A stretch of DNA of 64,000 nucleotides from PGYT01 sp963675055 (GTDB taxonomy: Bacteria; Bacteroidota; Ignavibacteria; Ignavibacteriales; Melioribacteraceae): positions 2,046,001 through 2,110,000 of the forward strand of contig CAXXJE010000002.1 of NCBI GenBank assembly GCA_963675055.2, given 5' to 3'. The notes beneath the pieces were generated by a model. The model saw nothing but the letters and a program-made list of their open reading frames with translations. It was not told the DNA's origin and did not search any database. Below, in pieces: positions 17,838 to 27,000 of this stretch (positions within the stretch are counted from its first letter, which is position 1; each line of letters begins with the position of its first letter). Both the position numbers and the translations under genes were made by a program.

Positions 17838-18233
17838 GTGAAAAATAAAATTAAAATAGTAATTGCCGATGATCGGATTCTTTTCCGGAAATGGTTAAGG
17901 CTGCTGCTCGGAAGTATGAATACTGTTGAAATATCTGCAGAAGCCGATAATGGTTTTGAAGCCGTGAAGCTGGCAGCAGAAATTAAACCCGATTTGGTGA
18001 TACTTGATTATGAAATGCCGGTTATGAACGGGGTTGAAGCTGCCCAAATTATTTCCCGTGAACTACCGGATACAATGATTGTTATGCTTACGGTTTATAA
18101 GGACAGTGCAATTCGAAAACGAGCTATACAGGCCGGAGTAAATGCTTTTCTGGCTAAGGATGCCGCCGAAAATGAAATTATTAAGGTAATCGGAGATTTG
18201 GGCAAAGTGAAAAATGACAAACCGGATAAATAA
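17838..18233 (+). CDS. Stand-alone receiver-domain protein
   Basis: This is 131 residues from the GTG at 17838. This start aligns the protein with the receiver of the upstream regulator; a TTG at 17811 would add 9 residues of no family character. It is only a CheY-like receiver: IVIADDRILFRKW, phospho-acceptor D57 (LVILDYEMPVMNG), the Thr position MLTVY and Lys in AFLAKDA. No output domain is present. It may act as a phosphate sink, an adaptor, or a CheY-type output for the kinase upstream, though other kinases could use it. The heptamer cluster in front implies transcription separate from the kinase operon. Confidence 0.85.
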   Translation: MKNKIKIVIADDRILFRKWLRLLLGSMNTVEISAEADNGFEAVKLAAEIKPDLVILDYEMPVMNGVEAAQIISRELPDTMIVMLTVYKDSAIRKRAIQAGVNAFLAKDAAENEIIKVIGDLGKVKNDKPDK

Positions 18234-18259
18234 TTAAACGGAATATTGGAAGGGGATAT

Positions 18260-19024
18260 ATGAAAAAAATCGGAAGGAAAGAATTCCTGCATGGCAACGC
18301 ATTACCTGGAACGACTGCCTTAACTTTCGGATGCGATATTGATGCTAATCCTGTTGTCCCGAAAAGTGAATCTGAATTACCGCCTTTTCCTTATCTGGAA
18401 GTAAATGAATCTTCCAACTACAATATTGGTTATAAAGTTGGTGAACATTTTAGAATGCAAATCCAGCAGCTTCATGAAAGACTGATGGCTGATAAAATAT
18501 ACAATCCCGATAGTCCTTTTAACGGAATGAGTCTAACTGAATTATTACTTGCTCTTGCAGACAGTGATCCTTCCAGATATTACGATACTTTTTTGAACGC
18601 TGCCCGGGTACAGTTTCCTGAATATATAGATGAATTGCATGGGATGGCAGACGGATCCGGGATTGATTTTAAAATATATTTTTCCAGCGTATGCTTTCTG
18701 GAAATTATAGCAGCCATGCCGGGTGCACAGCAAATGGTTAATCTCAATGCCTCAGTAGAGGGTTGTTCAACTGTAACCTTGTCCGATTCCGGCAGACTAT
18801 ATTTTGCACACAACGGGGATTTTAGTACACCTCATGCCGACTTGATGTATTTTGTTAAGGTTAAACAAAGTGGCAAACCTGACTTTGTGGGACTAAATTT
18901 TTCCGATACTATAATGAGTTTACCACCGGTAGTAAATAGCGCAGGACTGGTTTTCTGTGGCTCATTCACTTTTCGATTTTCAAAACAAAACATGGAAATT
19001 ATACTGTGGTACTCCGTGCAATAA
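18260..19024 (+). pseudogene. C45-like (acyl-transferase/penicillin-acylase fold) peptidase, C-terminally truncated
   Basis: This is a 254-residue reading frame. A Tat-like but imperfect N-terminus (RKEFLHGNALPG, RK instead of RR) leads to a domain resembling the C45 acyl-coenzyme A:6-aminopenicillanic-acid acyltransferase family. It has ELHGMADGSGID, SVCFLEI, then GCSTV with the presumed nucleophile C169, and FAHNGDF. The family normally continues well past this point. Here the frame runs into unrelated sequence and stops after NMEIILWYSVQ. Shifting frame near 18985 gives a plausible continuation (HGNYTVVLRAITYIKRL) to about 19070, which suggests a frameshift and loss of the 3' part. It starts a zone of gene decay that continues in the next entry. 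Confidence 0.6.
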
Positions 19025-19045
19025 CGTATATAAAACGATTGAACT

Positions 19046-19423
19046 ATGAAAAGAACAGGCATGAAAAAAGGAATTAAAATATTTTTACCTTTTTGCGTAA
19101 TCGCACTGGCTCTGCAATTAACTGCTTATACTGATATCGAACCGACGACTCCGCAAATTATATGTGATTACAGGAAGAAGCTTCAAAAAATCGTTGATGT
19201 GCACTGGAATAACTATATAAAAGACAAGCCCGATTATCCCGGCGGCTACGCATTGCAAATAAGTACAGGTGATATAGAATATTATATTACTACAGGGAAA
19301 TTAAATGGTACGACCAACCAGGTGCATTTTAGAGAAGCCGGTACAACTAAGACATTTACGGCCGCGGCAACGGATTACGAAGTAATCCTCGAAGATATAT
19401 ATGCAGTCTTTCGAGTTATATGA
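19046..19423 (+). pseudogene. Remnant of a class-C beta-lactamase-like serine hydrolase
   Basis: This 125-residue frame has a signal-like N-terminus (IFLPFCVIALALQLTAYTD). The segment from YPGGYALQIS to TTKTFTAAA aligns with FPGGMALQVS to ITKTFTAAG of the intact enzyme encoded next. At the catalytic S-x-x-K the serine is lost: SITK there, GTTK here. The remaining two thirds of the enzyme are missing, and the frame ends in 20 unrelated residues. It is therefore probably a decayed duplicate. Expression as a non-catalytic secreted protein cannot be excluded. The gene overlaps the plausible shifted frame of the preceding pseudogene. Confidence 0.6.
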
Positions 19424-19470
19424 AATAGCATTACGGGCAAAAGAAATTTTAAATAATATTTAGGATGGCG

Positions 19471-20673
19471 ATGAAATCCATTATAAAACTTTTATCAATC
19501 ACTTTTTTAATTGCGGCTGTTTCTTGCCAAGATAGCAAGTCGCCTGTTCAATCGGCTGTTTCGGAGTTGCAGACAAAACTCGATAAGCTGCTTGATGATG
19601 AGTACAATGACTATATGAATGAGTATCCTGAGTTTCCTGGAGGCATGGCGCTCCAGGTTTCATCTCAGTACGGGGATGTCTTTGTGCATAAAGGTTTTTC
19701 CGAATCTGTAACAAATCGTCACCATATCAGAGCACAGAGTATAACAAAAACTTTCACTGCAGCCGGTATCATGGTTCTTTTCCAACGGGGTTTGCTGGAT
19801 GTTCACGATTTTATAACCGATCCTATTCCGTATTCAGCTCTTTCATATATTCCCGAAACACCTCAGTACAATATTCCTTATAAAAATGAGATCAGAATCT
19901 GGGATTTATTGAATCACAGGGCTGGTGTATTTGATCCTGTGAATGATGATATCACCTATGTGGATTCAGTACTGGCAGTTAATCCTGATCATACATTTAC
20001 ATTAGATGAAGTAATCGGATACGTGTCAAAACTGCAATTGTCGTATTTTGCGCCGGGAGAAGGATGGCATTACTCGAATGCCGGATATGTTATACTGGCA
20101 AAAATAATTGAGAGAGTTTCGGGGAAATCCTACCGACAATTTATGAATGATGAATTTGTTGTGCCTCTTGGGTTGATAAATACCAGTTTCCCCGATCAGG
20201 GTACGGAACAATCCCTCCCTTATCCTTATGTGGATTCATATTACTGGAGTGAAGCTTTAACTGTTAAAACTACCGAACAGAATATGACCTACGATATCGG
20301 TGAGGGGAACATGATAAGTTCAATAGAAGATCTATGCAATTTCTTTGAAGCTCTGTTTAACGGGAATTCCGGTGTCGATTTTGTAAAAGTAAATAATTAC
20401 ATGATGGATTGCAGACCGACCTCAGATGTAGGATCCAGATCCTGGGGAGCGGGTTTGGAATACTTAAACGGTCTCGGTTATGGTCATGGAGGTGATGCCA
20501 TGGGCTATACAACGCATTGTGTTTACGATCCGGAAAATGATTTAATGATTACATTCTTTTTTAATTGCTGGAATTTTAAATATGGTGAAGAAAACCCATC
20601 CTACTTTTTTGAACAAAAATCTATGATGTATGATTTCCTTTACAGAGTTAAAGAGGAAGTTACTTTACAATAA
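19471..20673 (+). CDS. Serine hydrolase, class-C beta-lactamase family, lipoprotein
   Basis: This is 400 residues from the ATG at 19471, whose TTTAGG site is 6 bases upstream (ATG 19465 has none). A lipoprotein signal has lipobox AAVSC. The catalytic S90-I-T-K (SxxK), Y201-S-N (YxN) and the HGGD element near residue 340 are all in place, so the enzyme looks active. The family includes class C beta-lactamases, D-aminopeptidases, esterases and penicillin-binding-protein relatives, and sequence alone does not separate these. A cell-envelope location is expected. Close sequence relation to the remnant at 19046-19423 indicates a local duplication. Confidence 0.85.
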   Translation: MKSIIKLLSITFLIAAVSCQDSKSPVQSAVSELQTKLDKLLDDEYNDYMNEYPEFPGGMALQVSSQYGDVFVHKGFSESVTNRHHIRAQSITKTFTAAGIMVLFQRGLLDVHDFITDPIPYSALSYIPETPQYNIPYKNEIRIWDLLNHRAGVFDPVNDDITYVDSVLAVNPDHTFTLDEVIGYVSKLQLSYFAPGEGWHYSNAGYVILAKIIERVSGKSYRQFMNDEFVVPLGLINTSFPDQGTEQSLPYPYVDSYYWSEALTVKTTEQNMTYDIGEGNMISSIEDLCNFFEALFNGNSGVDFVKVNNYMMDCRPTSDVGSRSWGAGLEYLNGLGYGHGGDAMGYTTHCVYDPENDLMITFFFNCWNFKYGEENPSYFFEQKSMMYDFLYRVKEEVTLQ

Positions 20674-20852
20674 ATGGTTTGAGTATAAGGTAATATCTCT
20701 TTTCACAATTGGATAATGATATTAACGGATCAATACTTTTTATCAGCAACTGAATGCAATGACGGAATTTAACTTATTACATAATTCTTCGTTAGCAAGC
20801 CGTGATTTGAATGTCGCAAAACAATTAAATAATAATTAATGGAGATGCAGAA

Positions 20853-21974
20853 ATGAAATTAGCACTTACTTATCTATTAACCGTAGTTACCATTTACTTT
20901 AGCATGATATCTTGTTCATCGGATGACAATATAGTTGAACCGGGTTCATCGGAGAGAATTGAAAAAAATATTAAAGCAGTCCTTGATTCGGTTATTGAAA
21001 ATACTCATGTGCCGGGTTTGGTTGCAGGCATTTGGGCCCCGAATGAAGGTGTTGATCTTGTTTATACTGCAGGGGTTGCGAACCTGGAAACCGGAGAACC
21101 TTTGTCCGCTGAAATGATATTCAGAATTGGCAGCAATACAAAAACATTCACAAATACGGTATTGCTGCAGTTAGTGGATGAAGGACTGATATCCCTTGAT
21201 GAAAAGCTCTCAGGATATTTTCCCGATTATCCGAGAGCGGATGAGGTTACTATTGAAATGCTCACTAACATGAGAAGCGGAATATTTAATTATACGGAAC
21301 TTGAAAATTTCTGGAGTCAGATTACAATAAATCCAACAAAGATGTGGAACCCGGAGGAATTAATTTCTTCAACCCAAAATCAGGAGTATTACTTTAATCC
21401 AGGTACGGGATTCCACTATAGTAATACGAATACAATAATGATTGGAAAAATAATAGAAATGATAACAGGCCGCTCATTGGAATCAAATATAGGAACAAGA
21501 ATCATTAGTAGGTTGAATCTAATAAATACGACATACTTAATTGCCGGTACTGAAATCCCTGGCTATCATTCAAAGGCTTATTATGCAGGAGAATATGATT
21601 CATCATTCCCCGAGTGTTCCGAATTGATTGATGTTTCCTGGGCAGGCGCTGCCGGTTCCATGCTTTCGGACATTTATGAATTAAAAACTTATTCCGAAGC
21701 GCTTGCCGGAGGAACTTTTTTATCCGACCAACTCCAGGCTCAAAGACTGAATTGTTTTGATGCCGGTAGTTCAATAGGATTAAAATACGGAATGGGTATC
21801 TTCGAATATAAAGGATTTTACGGTCATAACGGCGGTATGCCTGGTTATACTTCATTAATGGTAAACTCACCCGAAAGGAATTGTACAATAATTGTATGGT
21901 ATAACTGCCAGTTGGAAACAACTCCGACTGAGCTATTAACTGTAATCCCTCAATTAATTTTTCCCGATTTATAA
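20853..21974 (+). CDS. Serine hydrolase, class-C beta-lactamase family (D-aminopeptidase/esterase-like), lipoprotein
   Basis: The protein has 373 residues, a GGAGATG-type ribosome site, and a lipoprotein signal ending SMISC followed by SSDD. The catalytic SNTK begins at S94, YSN follows in GFHYSNTNTIMIG, and GHNGGMPG forms the KTG-equivalent near the end. It is complete in length. It is only distantly similar to the preceding enzyme, so it is a separate family member rather than a recent copy. A 178-base gap before it holds no gene that can be supported. Peptide, ester or beta-lactam substrates are all possible. Confidence 0.85.
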   Translation: MKLALTYLLTVVTIYFSMISCSSDDNIVEPGSSERIEKNIKAVLDSVIENTHVPGLVAGIWAPNEGVDLVYTAGVANLETGEPLSAEMIFRIGSNTKTFTNTVLLQLVDEGLISLDEKLSGYFPDYPRADEVTIEMLTNMRSGIFNYTELENFWSQITINPTKMWNPEELISSTQNQEYYFNPGTGFHYSNTNTIMIGKIIEMITGRSLESNIGTRIISRLNLINTTYLIAGTEIPGYHSKAYYAGEYDSSFPECSELIDVSWAGAAGSMLSDIYELKTYSEALAGGTFLSDQLQAQRLNCFDAGSSIGLKYGMGIFEYKGFYGHNGGMPGYTSLMVNSPERNCTIIVWYNCQLETTPTELLTVIPQLIFPDL

Positions 21975-22002
21975 GAAATAAAACAACAATGAAAATATGA
22001 AA

Positions 22003-22026
22003 GCAAAACTATTTATAGAGTTTTGC
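22003..22026 (+). other. Hairpin between serine hydrolase and S41 peptidase
   Basis: GCAAAACT (22003-22010) and AGTTTTGC (22019-22026) form a perfect 8 bp stem with an 8-base loop, 21 bases before the next start codon. Without a following T-tract it could be a weak terminator, an attenuating leader structure, or chance. Confidence 0.4.
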
Positions 22027-22046
22027 CAGAATTAAAAGGAAAAACC

Positions 22047-23813
22047 ATGAAGAAGATTTTGCTTTTAGCATTGATTTATACAATTGTTTGGATAACAGAA
22101 TCTTCCGCTCAATCAACTTCTTTTATGGATGCTTTTGAATCATTTCACAATACTTTATCCATTCAGTATGCATTCACCGACTGGAAAGGAATAAACTGGG
22201 ATGAATTATATACTGAATTCCAATCCAGAGTAACAGCCGCTGAGGCGGCCAATGACTCAAGTACATTTTATCTGGCAATAAGGGAGTATTTATATAGTAT
22301 TCCTGACGGACATGTTGAACTAATTACAGCAGAATCAAGAATAACCGGTTGGGGTAATATAAAAGATGAATTAATGTATTCACAAATTGGGGGTAGTTAT
22401 GGATTCGCATTGATTGGTTTGGACGATGGACGTGTTGTAGTCAGACACATTACCGAAGGTTCATCTGCTGATTCAGCCGATATCCGGTTCGGAGCTGAAA
22501 TATTTGAAGTAAATAATACGCCTATTGAAGAGGCATTGAGCAGTGTATCAATACTTTGGGCAGAAAATATTCCGGCAACAAAAGAAGGACAGCGTCTTCA
22601 ACAATACAGGTTTATCGGAAGAGCGCCTGTTGGAAATAGTCTCCTGGTGAAATTCAGAAACCGTGGTGAAAGTAATATTAACAATGCAACTCTGTATGCA
22701 ACGGATGATGATTATTTTACTTATATCCTCACAACTATGAGTACCGGTCGGGATACACTTCCCTTTGTTTCGTCGAAAATATTACAGCCTTACGGATATG
22801 GATATATAAAACTTACTTCATGCGGCAATCCGGACATGGTATTTGATATTTACAATGAATTCAAAGATGCAATTCGGAATTTTATTAGTAACAATACACC
22901 CGGCATAATACTCGATCTCCGTCAAAATGAGGGAGGCGAAGATAACTTAGCTGCTTCCATAGCAGGTTTTTTTTACTCGGATACTTCTTTTTATGAAGCT
23001 GTTAGCTGTTACAGTGAAGAATCAGAAGAGTTTGAGATTCTTCTGTGGCCTGTTGAGCACATTAATAGTATCACAAATGATGTATATGTCAATCACGCCT
23101 ATCCATTAGGTACAGTGTATATTGAACCGCCGGATTTACGATACCATGGAAAAATAATTGTTCTTACGGGACCTCGTAACATCAGTTCAGGTGAAGGTGT
23201 AGCAATGGCGCTTCAGAAACTACCCAATTGTGATGTGATTGGTCTGTACGGCAGCCATGGTTCCTTTGGAATAGTAATTCCTGACTTCGCGGTCTGGCTC
23301 GACAGCAACATGGATAATCCTCTAATAGCATTGTTTACCATTGGGCGTTCTCTGAATGAGAACGGCAACATTCAAATTGACAGCGATGAAAACATGCATG
23401 GCGGAGTGATTCCCGATATTCGTCTCCCGCTTGACGAAAACGCGATTGACAAAATGTTTCTGTATAATATTGACTACGAATTAGAATGCGCTATTGACTA
23501 TTTACACCGGGCGGTTGGCTTGAAAGGTGAAGAAAAGATTATGATACCCAATGAGTTTGTTCTCTATCAAAATTATCCTAATCCTTTTAATCCAACCACG
23601 ACTATTAATTATTCTGTTCCGTCAAACTCATTTGTGTCATTAAACGTTTTCGATATGCTGGGAAGAAAAGTTGCGGTACTTGTGCACGAGTACAAGAGAT
23701 CCGGTCAGTATAATGTTGAGTTCAATGCATCAAATCTCAGTTCCGGTTTCTACATTTATAAAATAAAAACCGACAGTTTTGAAGCGTCTAAGAAACTTAT
23801 TATATTGAAATAG
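22047..23813 (+). CDS. Secreted S41-family peptidase with T9SS tag
   Basis: This is 588 residues from the ATG at 22047 (AAAAGGA upstream; the in-frame TTG at 22023 falls inside a hairpin). A signal peptide ends ESSAQ. A PDZ-like region (about 100-200: GFALIGLDDGRVVVRHITEG) precedes the S41 core, with LDLRQNEGGEDNL and a serine motif GPRNISSGEG at residues 376-384, as in tail-specific/tricorn-like proteases. The final 80 residues are a type IX secretion tag (QNYPNPFNPTTTINYSVP, FDMLGRKVAVLVHE). It is likely surface-attached or secreted and follows the two serine hydrolases, possibly in one transcript. Confidence 0.85.
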   Translation: MKKILLLALIYTIVWITESSAQSTSFMDAFESFHNTLSIQYAFTDWKGINWDELYTEFQSRVTAAEAANDSSTFYLAIREYLYSIPDGHVELITAESRITGWGNIKDELMYSQIGGSYGFALIGLDDGRVVVRHITEGSSADSADIRFGAEIFEVNNTPIEEALSSVSILWAENIPATKEGQRLQQYRFIGRAPVGNSLLVKFRNRGESNINNATLYATDDDYFTYILTTMSTGRDTLPFVSSKILQPYGYGYIKLTSCGNPDMVFDIYNEFKDAIRNFISNNTPGIILDLRQNEGGEDNLAASIAGFFYSDTSFYEAVSCYSEESEEFEILLWPVEHINSITNDVYVNHAYPLGTVYIEPPDLRYHGKIIVLTGPRNISSGEGVAMALQKLPNCDVIGLYGSHGSFGIVIPDFAVWLDSNMDNPLIALFTIGRSLNENGNIQIDSDENMHGGVIPDIRLPLDENAIDKMFLYNIDYELECAIDYLHRAVGLKGEEKIMIPNEFVLYQNYPNPFNPTTTINYSVPSNSFVSLNVFDMLGRKVAVLVHEYKRSGQYNVEFNASNLSSGFYIYKIKTDSFEASKKLIILK

Positions 23814-23818
23814 GTTGA

Positions 23819-23847
23819 TTGTCCGGCAGAACATTTCTTCCGGACAA
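23819..23847 (+). terminator. Hairpin after the S41 peptidase
   Basis: TTGTCCGG (23819-23826) and CCGGACAA (23840-23847) form a perfect 8 bp stem with a 13-base loop, 6 bases after the stop codon. The T-tract is poor (AACTTT). Confidence 0.65.
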
Positions 23848-23867
23848 AACTTTCGTTTAGCTATACA

Positions 23868-23938
23868 GCCGTTAGTTTTCTAATGGCAGGTGTTATCCCG
23901 CCGGATTTGCATTTCCCGATGCAAAACCCGTAAATCCG
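23868..23938 (+). promoter_or_regulatory. Candidate structured leader RNA before the symporter-kinase
   Basis: Several stems follow one another. GCCGTTAG/CTAATGGC (23868-23875 with 23880-23887) has a TTTT loop. Then comes a nested element: outer CGGATTT/AAATCCG (23902-23908 with 23932-23938) around inner GCAT/ATGC (23909-23912 with 23919-23922), leaving an asymmetric AAAACCCGT bulge. It ends about 140 bases before the next start codon. I do not recognise a known riboswitch class in it. It may be a cis-regulatory RNA or chance folding. Confidence 0.3.
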
Positions 23939-24077
23939 AGAGTTTTCACTACTTTAAAATGAGTTTTTAATAGAATGAGAATTAATTTTTTAAATTATTT
24001 TTCGATATTTATTAAATAATGTACTTAATTGCGGATGGGAAGTAAGTTGGTGTTGAGTTCCACTAAATATTTATAAT

Positions 24078-27000
24078 ATGTTCAATTCAATTGAAATAAT
24101 TATTCCAATATTTCTCTATATCGGCATACTTTATTTTATTGCCCGCTGGAGTGCCGAAAACAAGACAGGGAAAAAGTTTGCCTCATCGCCATTTGTTTAT
24201 GCATTCTCTTTGGCCATTTATTGTACATCCTGGACATTTTACGGCAGCATTGGTTCTTATTCCCGCGATGGCTGGTATTTTATATTCCTTTATCTCGGTC
24301 CGGTTTTAGCGTATATTTTCTTTGATTCAATAATAACGAGAATAATAAGGTTAAAGTCAGAATTCAAGATCACAAGTATTGCCGATTTTATTTCTACGCG
24401 TTATAGAAAATCTTATGCAGTCGGAGTCGTTGTAACTGTTGTTATTCTCATTGGACTGATTCCATATATAGCTTTACAGCTTAAATCTGTAATCACAACA
24501 TTCAATTACATAGCCGGACTGGAAAATCCAACTGAACTTGACACCCTGATAGGCCCAATTACAGTAATAATGATGATCGGATTTACAATTGTTTTCGGCG
24601 TTCGCAGAGTAGACCCGACGGAGAGACATCCGGGTATGATATCCGCCGTTGCCATTGAATCCGTGTTAAAACTAGCTGTCTTTTTATTTGCAGGAATATT
24701 TATTTCTTTCTTCCTGTTCGATGGCATCGGTGACATTTTAAGCGGAATTCCCGAAAACTACAGCAATATCGTGGCATTTGATATGGAATTAGATTCCGGG
24801 AAAGTAATGATTTTAATTAGAAATATAATTATCTCAATGTCAGCGGTGCTTTTCCTTCCTCGTATGTTCCACGTATCAGTTGTTGAATCGACTGGAGTTG
24901 AACAGTTCAAAAAGGCAAAGTGGATTTTCATCGCCTACCTGATTGTTATAAATATTTTTGTCGCCCCAATTGCATGGGCCGGGCTCGCTTCAGGATTGCA
25001 ACCTGAAAACGGTGATTTTTTTATACTTAACCTGCCCCTTGCCTCAAACAGCAAATATATAGCCCTCTTAGTATTTCTGGGTGGATTTTCTGCAGCAACA
25101 AGTATGATTATGATTACAACGATGACTCTATCCACAATGGTTACTAACCATCTGCTTGCGCCTGTCATTAAAAATGTACCGGCTTTAAACTATCTGAGAA
25201 AGAAAATCTTAAGAATTCGATGGATCACTGTAGCAATACTGATATTTGCAAGCTATTTATTTGTTCTTGAAATCAACAGGACATATTCGCTTATCAATAT
25301 TGGGGTGCTGTCATTTGTGGCAATACTCCAACTGGTACCTGCGGCAATTGGAGCAGTTGTCTGGATAAGAGGCAACAGGGTTGGTGCTTTACTCGGTTTG
25401 ATTTCCGGTTTTGCGGTTTGGGTTTATAAACTTCTAGTCCCGATTTTGTTGAGTGCTGTTAGCACTGATCACCCAATACTTTCGGAAGGACTATTTGGCA
25501 TCTCATTTCTAAGCCCGGAAAATCTACTGGGACTGAATATGTTTGACCACGTTACCAATACAGTACTACTATCGCTATTGATAAATTTAACTTTATACAT
25601 AGCCGGATCATTGCTTGTTTCCCAGGATGACGAGGAGAAAGAAATTGCTCACAAGTTCAGATTCCGGATACTGTTCCCTCTTCACCTTGTTGATTCGTTA
25701 AACATAAACCTCAACATTGATATGCAAGGGAAGACTCAAAAAATACTTACATTATTTAAGAATTATTTCTCGGAAAATATTTCTCAAAGACAACTTGATC
25801 TTTGTCTGGCTAATACCGGGATTAATTCTAAATCAAAAATATCTATAATTGAGCTTGCTAATTTAAGAAGTGAGACTGAGAAGGTAATTGCGGGAGTGGT
25901 TGGTACCGCAGTTGCCAATAAAGAATTAAATGAGGCAGAAATAATTTCTGAAAGCGAAAAAGACGAACTTAAGTCCATTTACGCTTCACTTCTTACCAAA
26001 ATGAATATCTCGCCGAGTGAGATAATTAACAAGATTGACTACTACAAAGAACGTGAGAAATTATTAAGCGAACATCAGAAAGAGCTTGAAGCAAAAATAG
26101 CCGAGAGAGAAGCGGAAATTGAAGAAAGGAAACTTGTTGAAGAGAAACTCCGGGTTGCAGAAAATAAATACAGAGGTATTTATGAAAATTCTATTGAGGG
26201 TATTTTTCAATCGACTCGTAAAGGGGAAATTGTAAACGCTAATCCGGCTTTTGCGAGTATTCTTAGGTATGATTCAGTTAAAGATTTATTGTCATCTATC
26301 ACCAACGTAAAAACGCAATTATATGTCGATCAGAGTTTACGGGATGAATTATTTAGGTGTATTGAACGTGATGACGAGGTGAAAGGATTTGCAGTCGAGA
26401 TATATAGAAAAGATTCCAGTATTATCTGGTGTTCTATATCTGCAAGGGCAATTAGAAATTCTTCGGGCGAAGCTGAGATGATTGAAGGAACAATGGTCGA
26501 TATTTCGGAAAAGAAGAGGGACGAAGATAAATTAAGAAATCTCAACCGTATGCTTCTGGAAGAACGAAATATCTTTATACGCGGCGATGTTGTAGTATTC
26601 AAATGGAGTAATATGCCCGACTGGCCTGTTGAATACGTTTCACCAAATGTTACCGGGGTTTTCGGTTATGGAATTGATGAATTCATGAGTGGAACCATTA
26701 AATATCTCAACCTGATATACAGTGAAGATAAAAACAGGTTTATGGATGAAATTGGGAAATCAACACGTGAAAATCTGAATCATGTAGATCACGAAGATTA
26801 TCGCGTAGTAACTAAGGACAAGAAGATAATCTGGCTGCATCATTATACGTCTATTGTGAAGGATGATTCCGGAATAATTACCCACTTTCTCGGTTATACA
26901 ATTGATATAACGGACAGGAAAATGGCTGAAGATGAGTTAAAGGTAGCTAAGGAGGTCGCTGAGAAAGCCGATATGCTTAAGTCTGAGTTTCTCGCACAGA

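Noticed and set aside
20674..20852. 26-codon frame in the gap between the two serine hydrolases
   Set aside because: No ribosome site, no similarity, and length compatible with chance.
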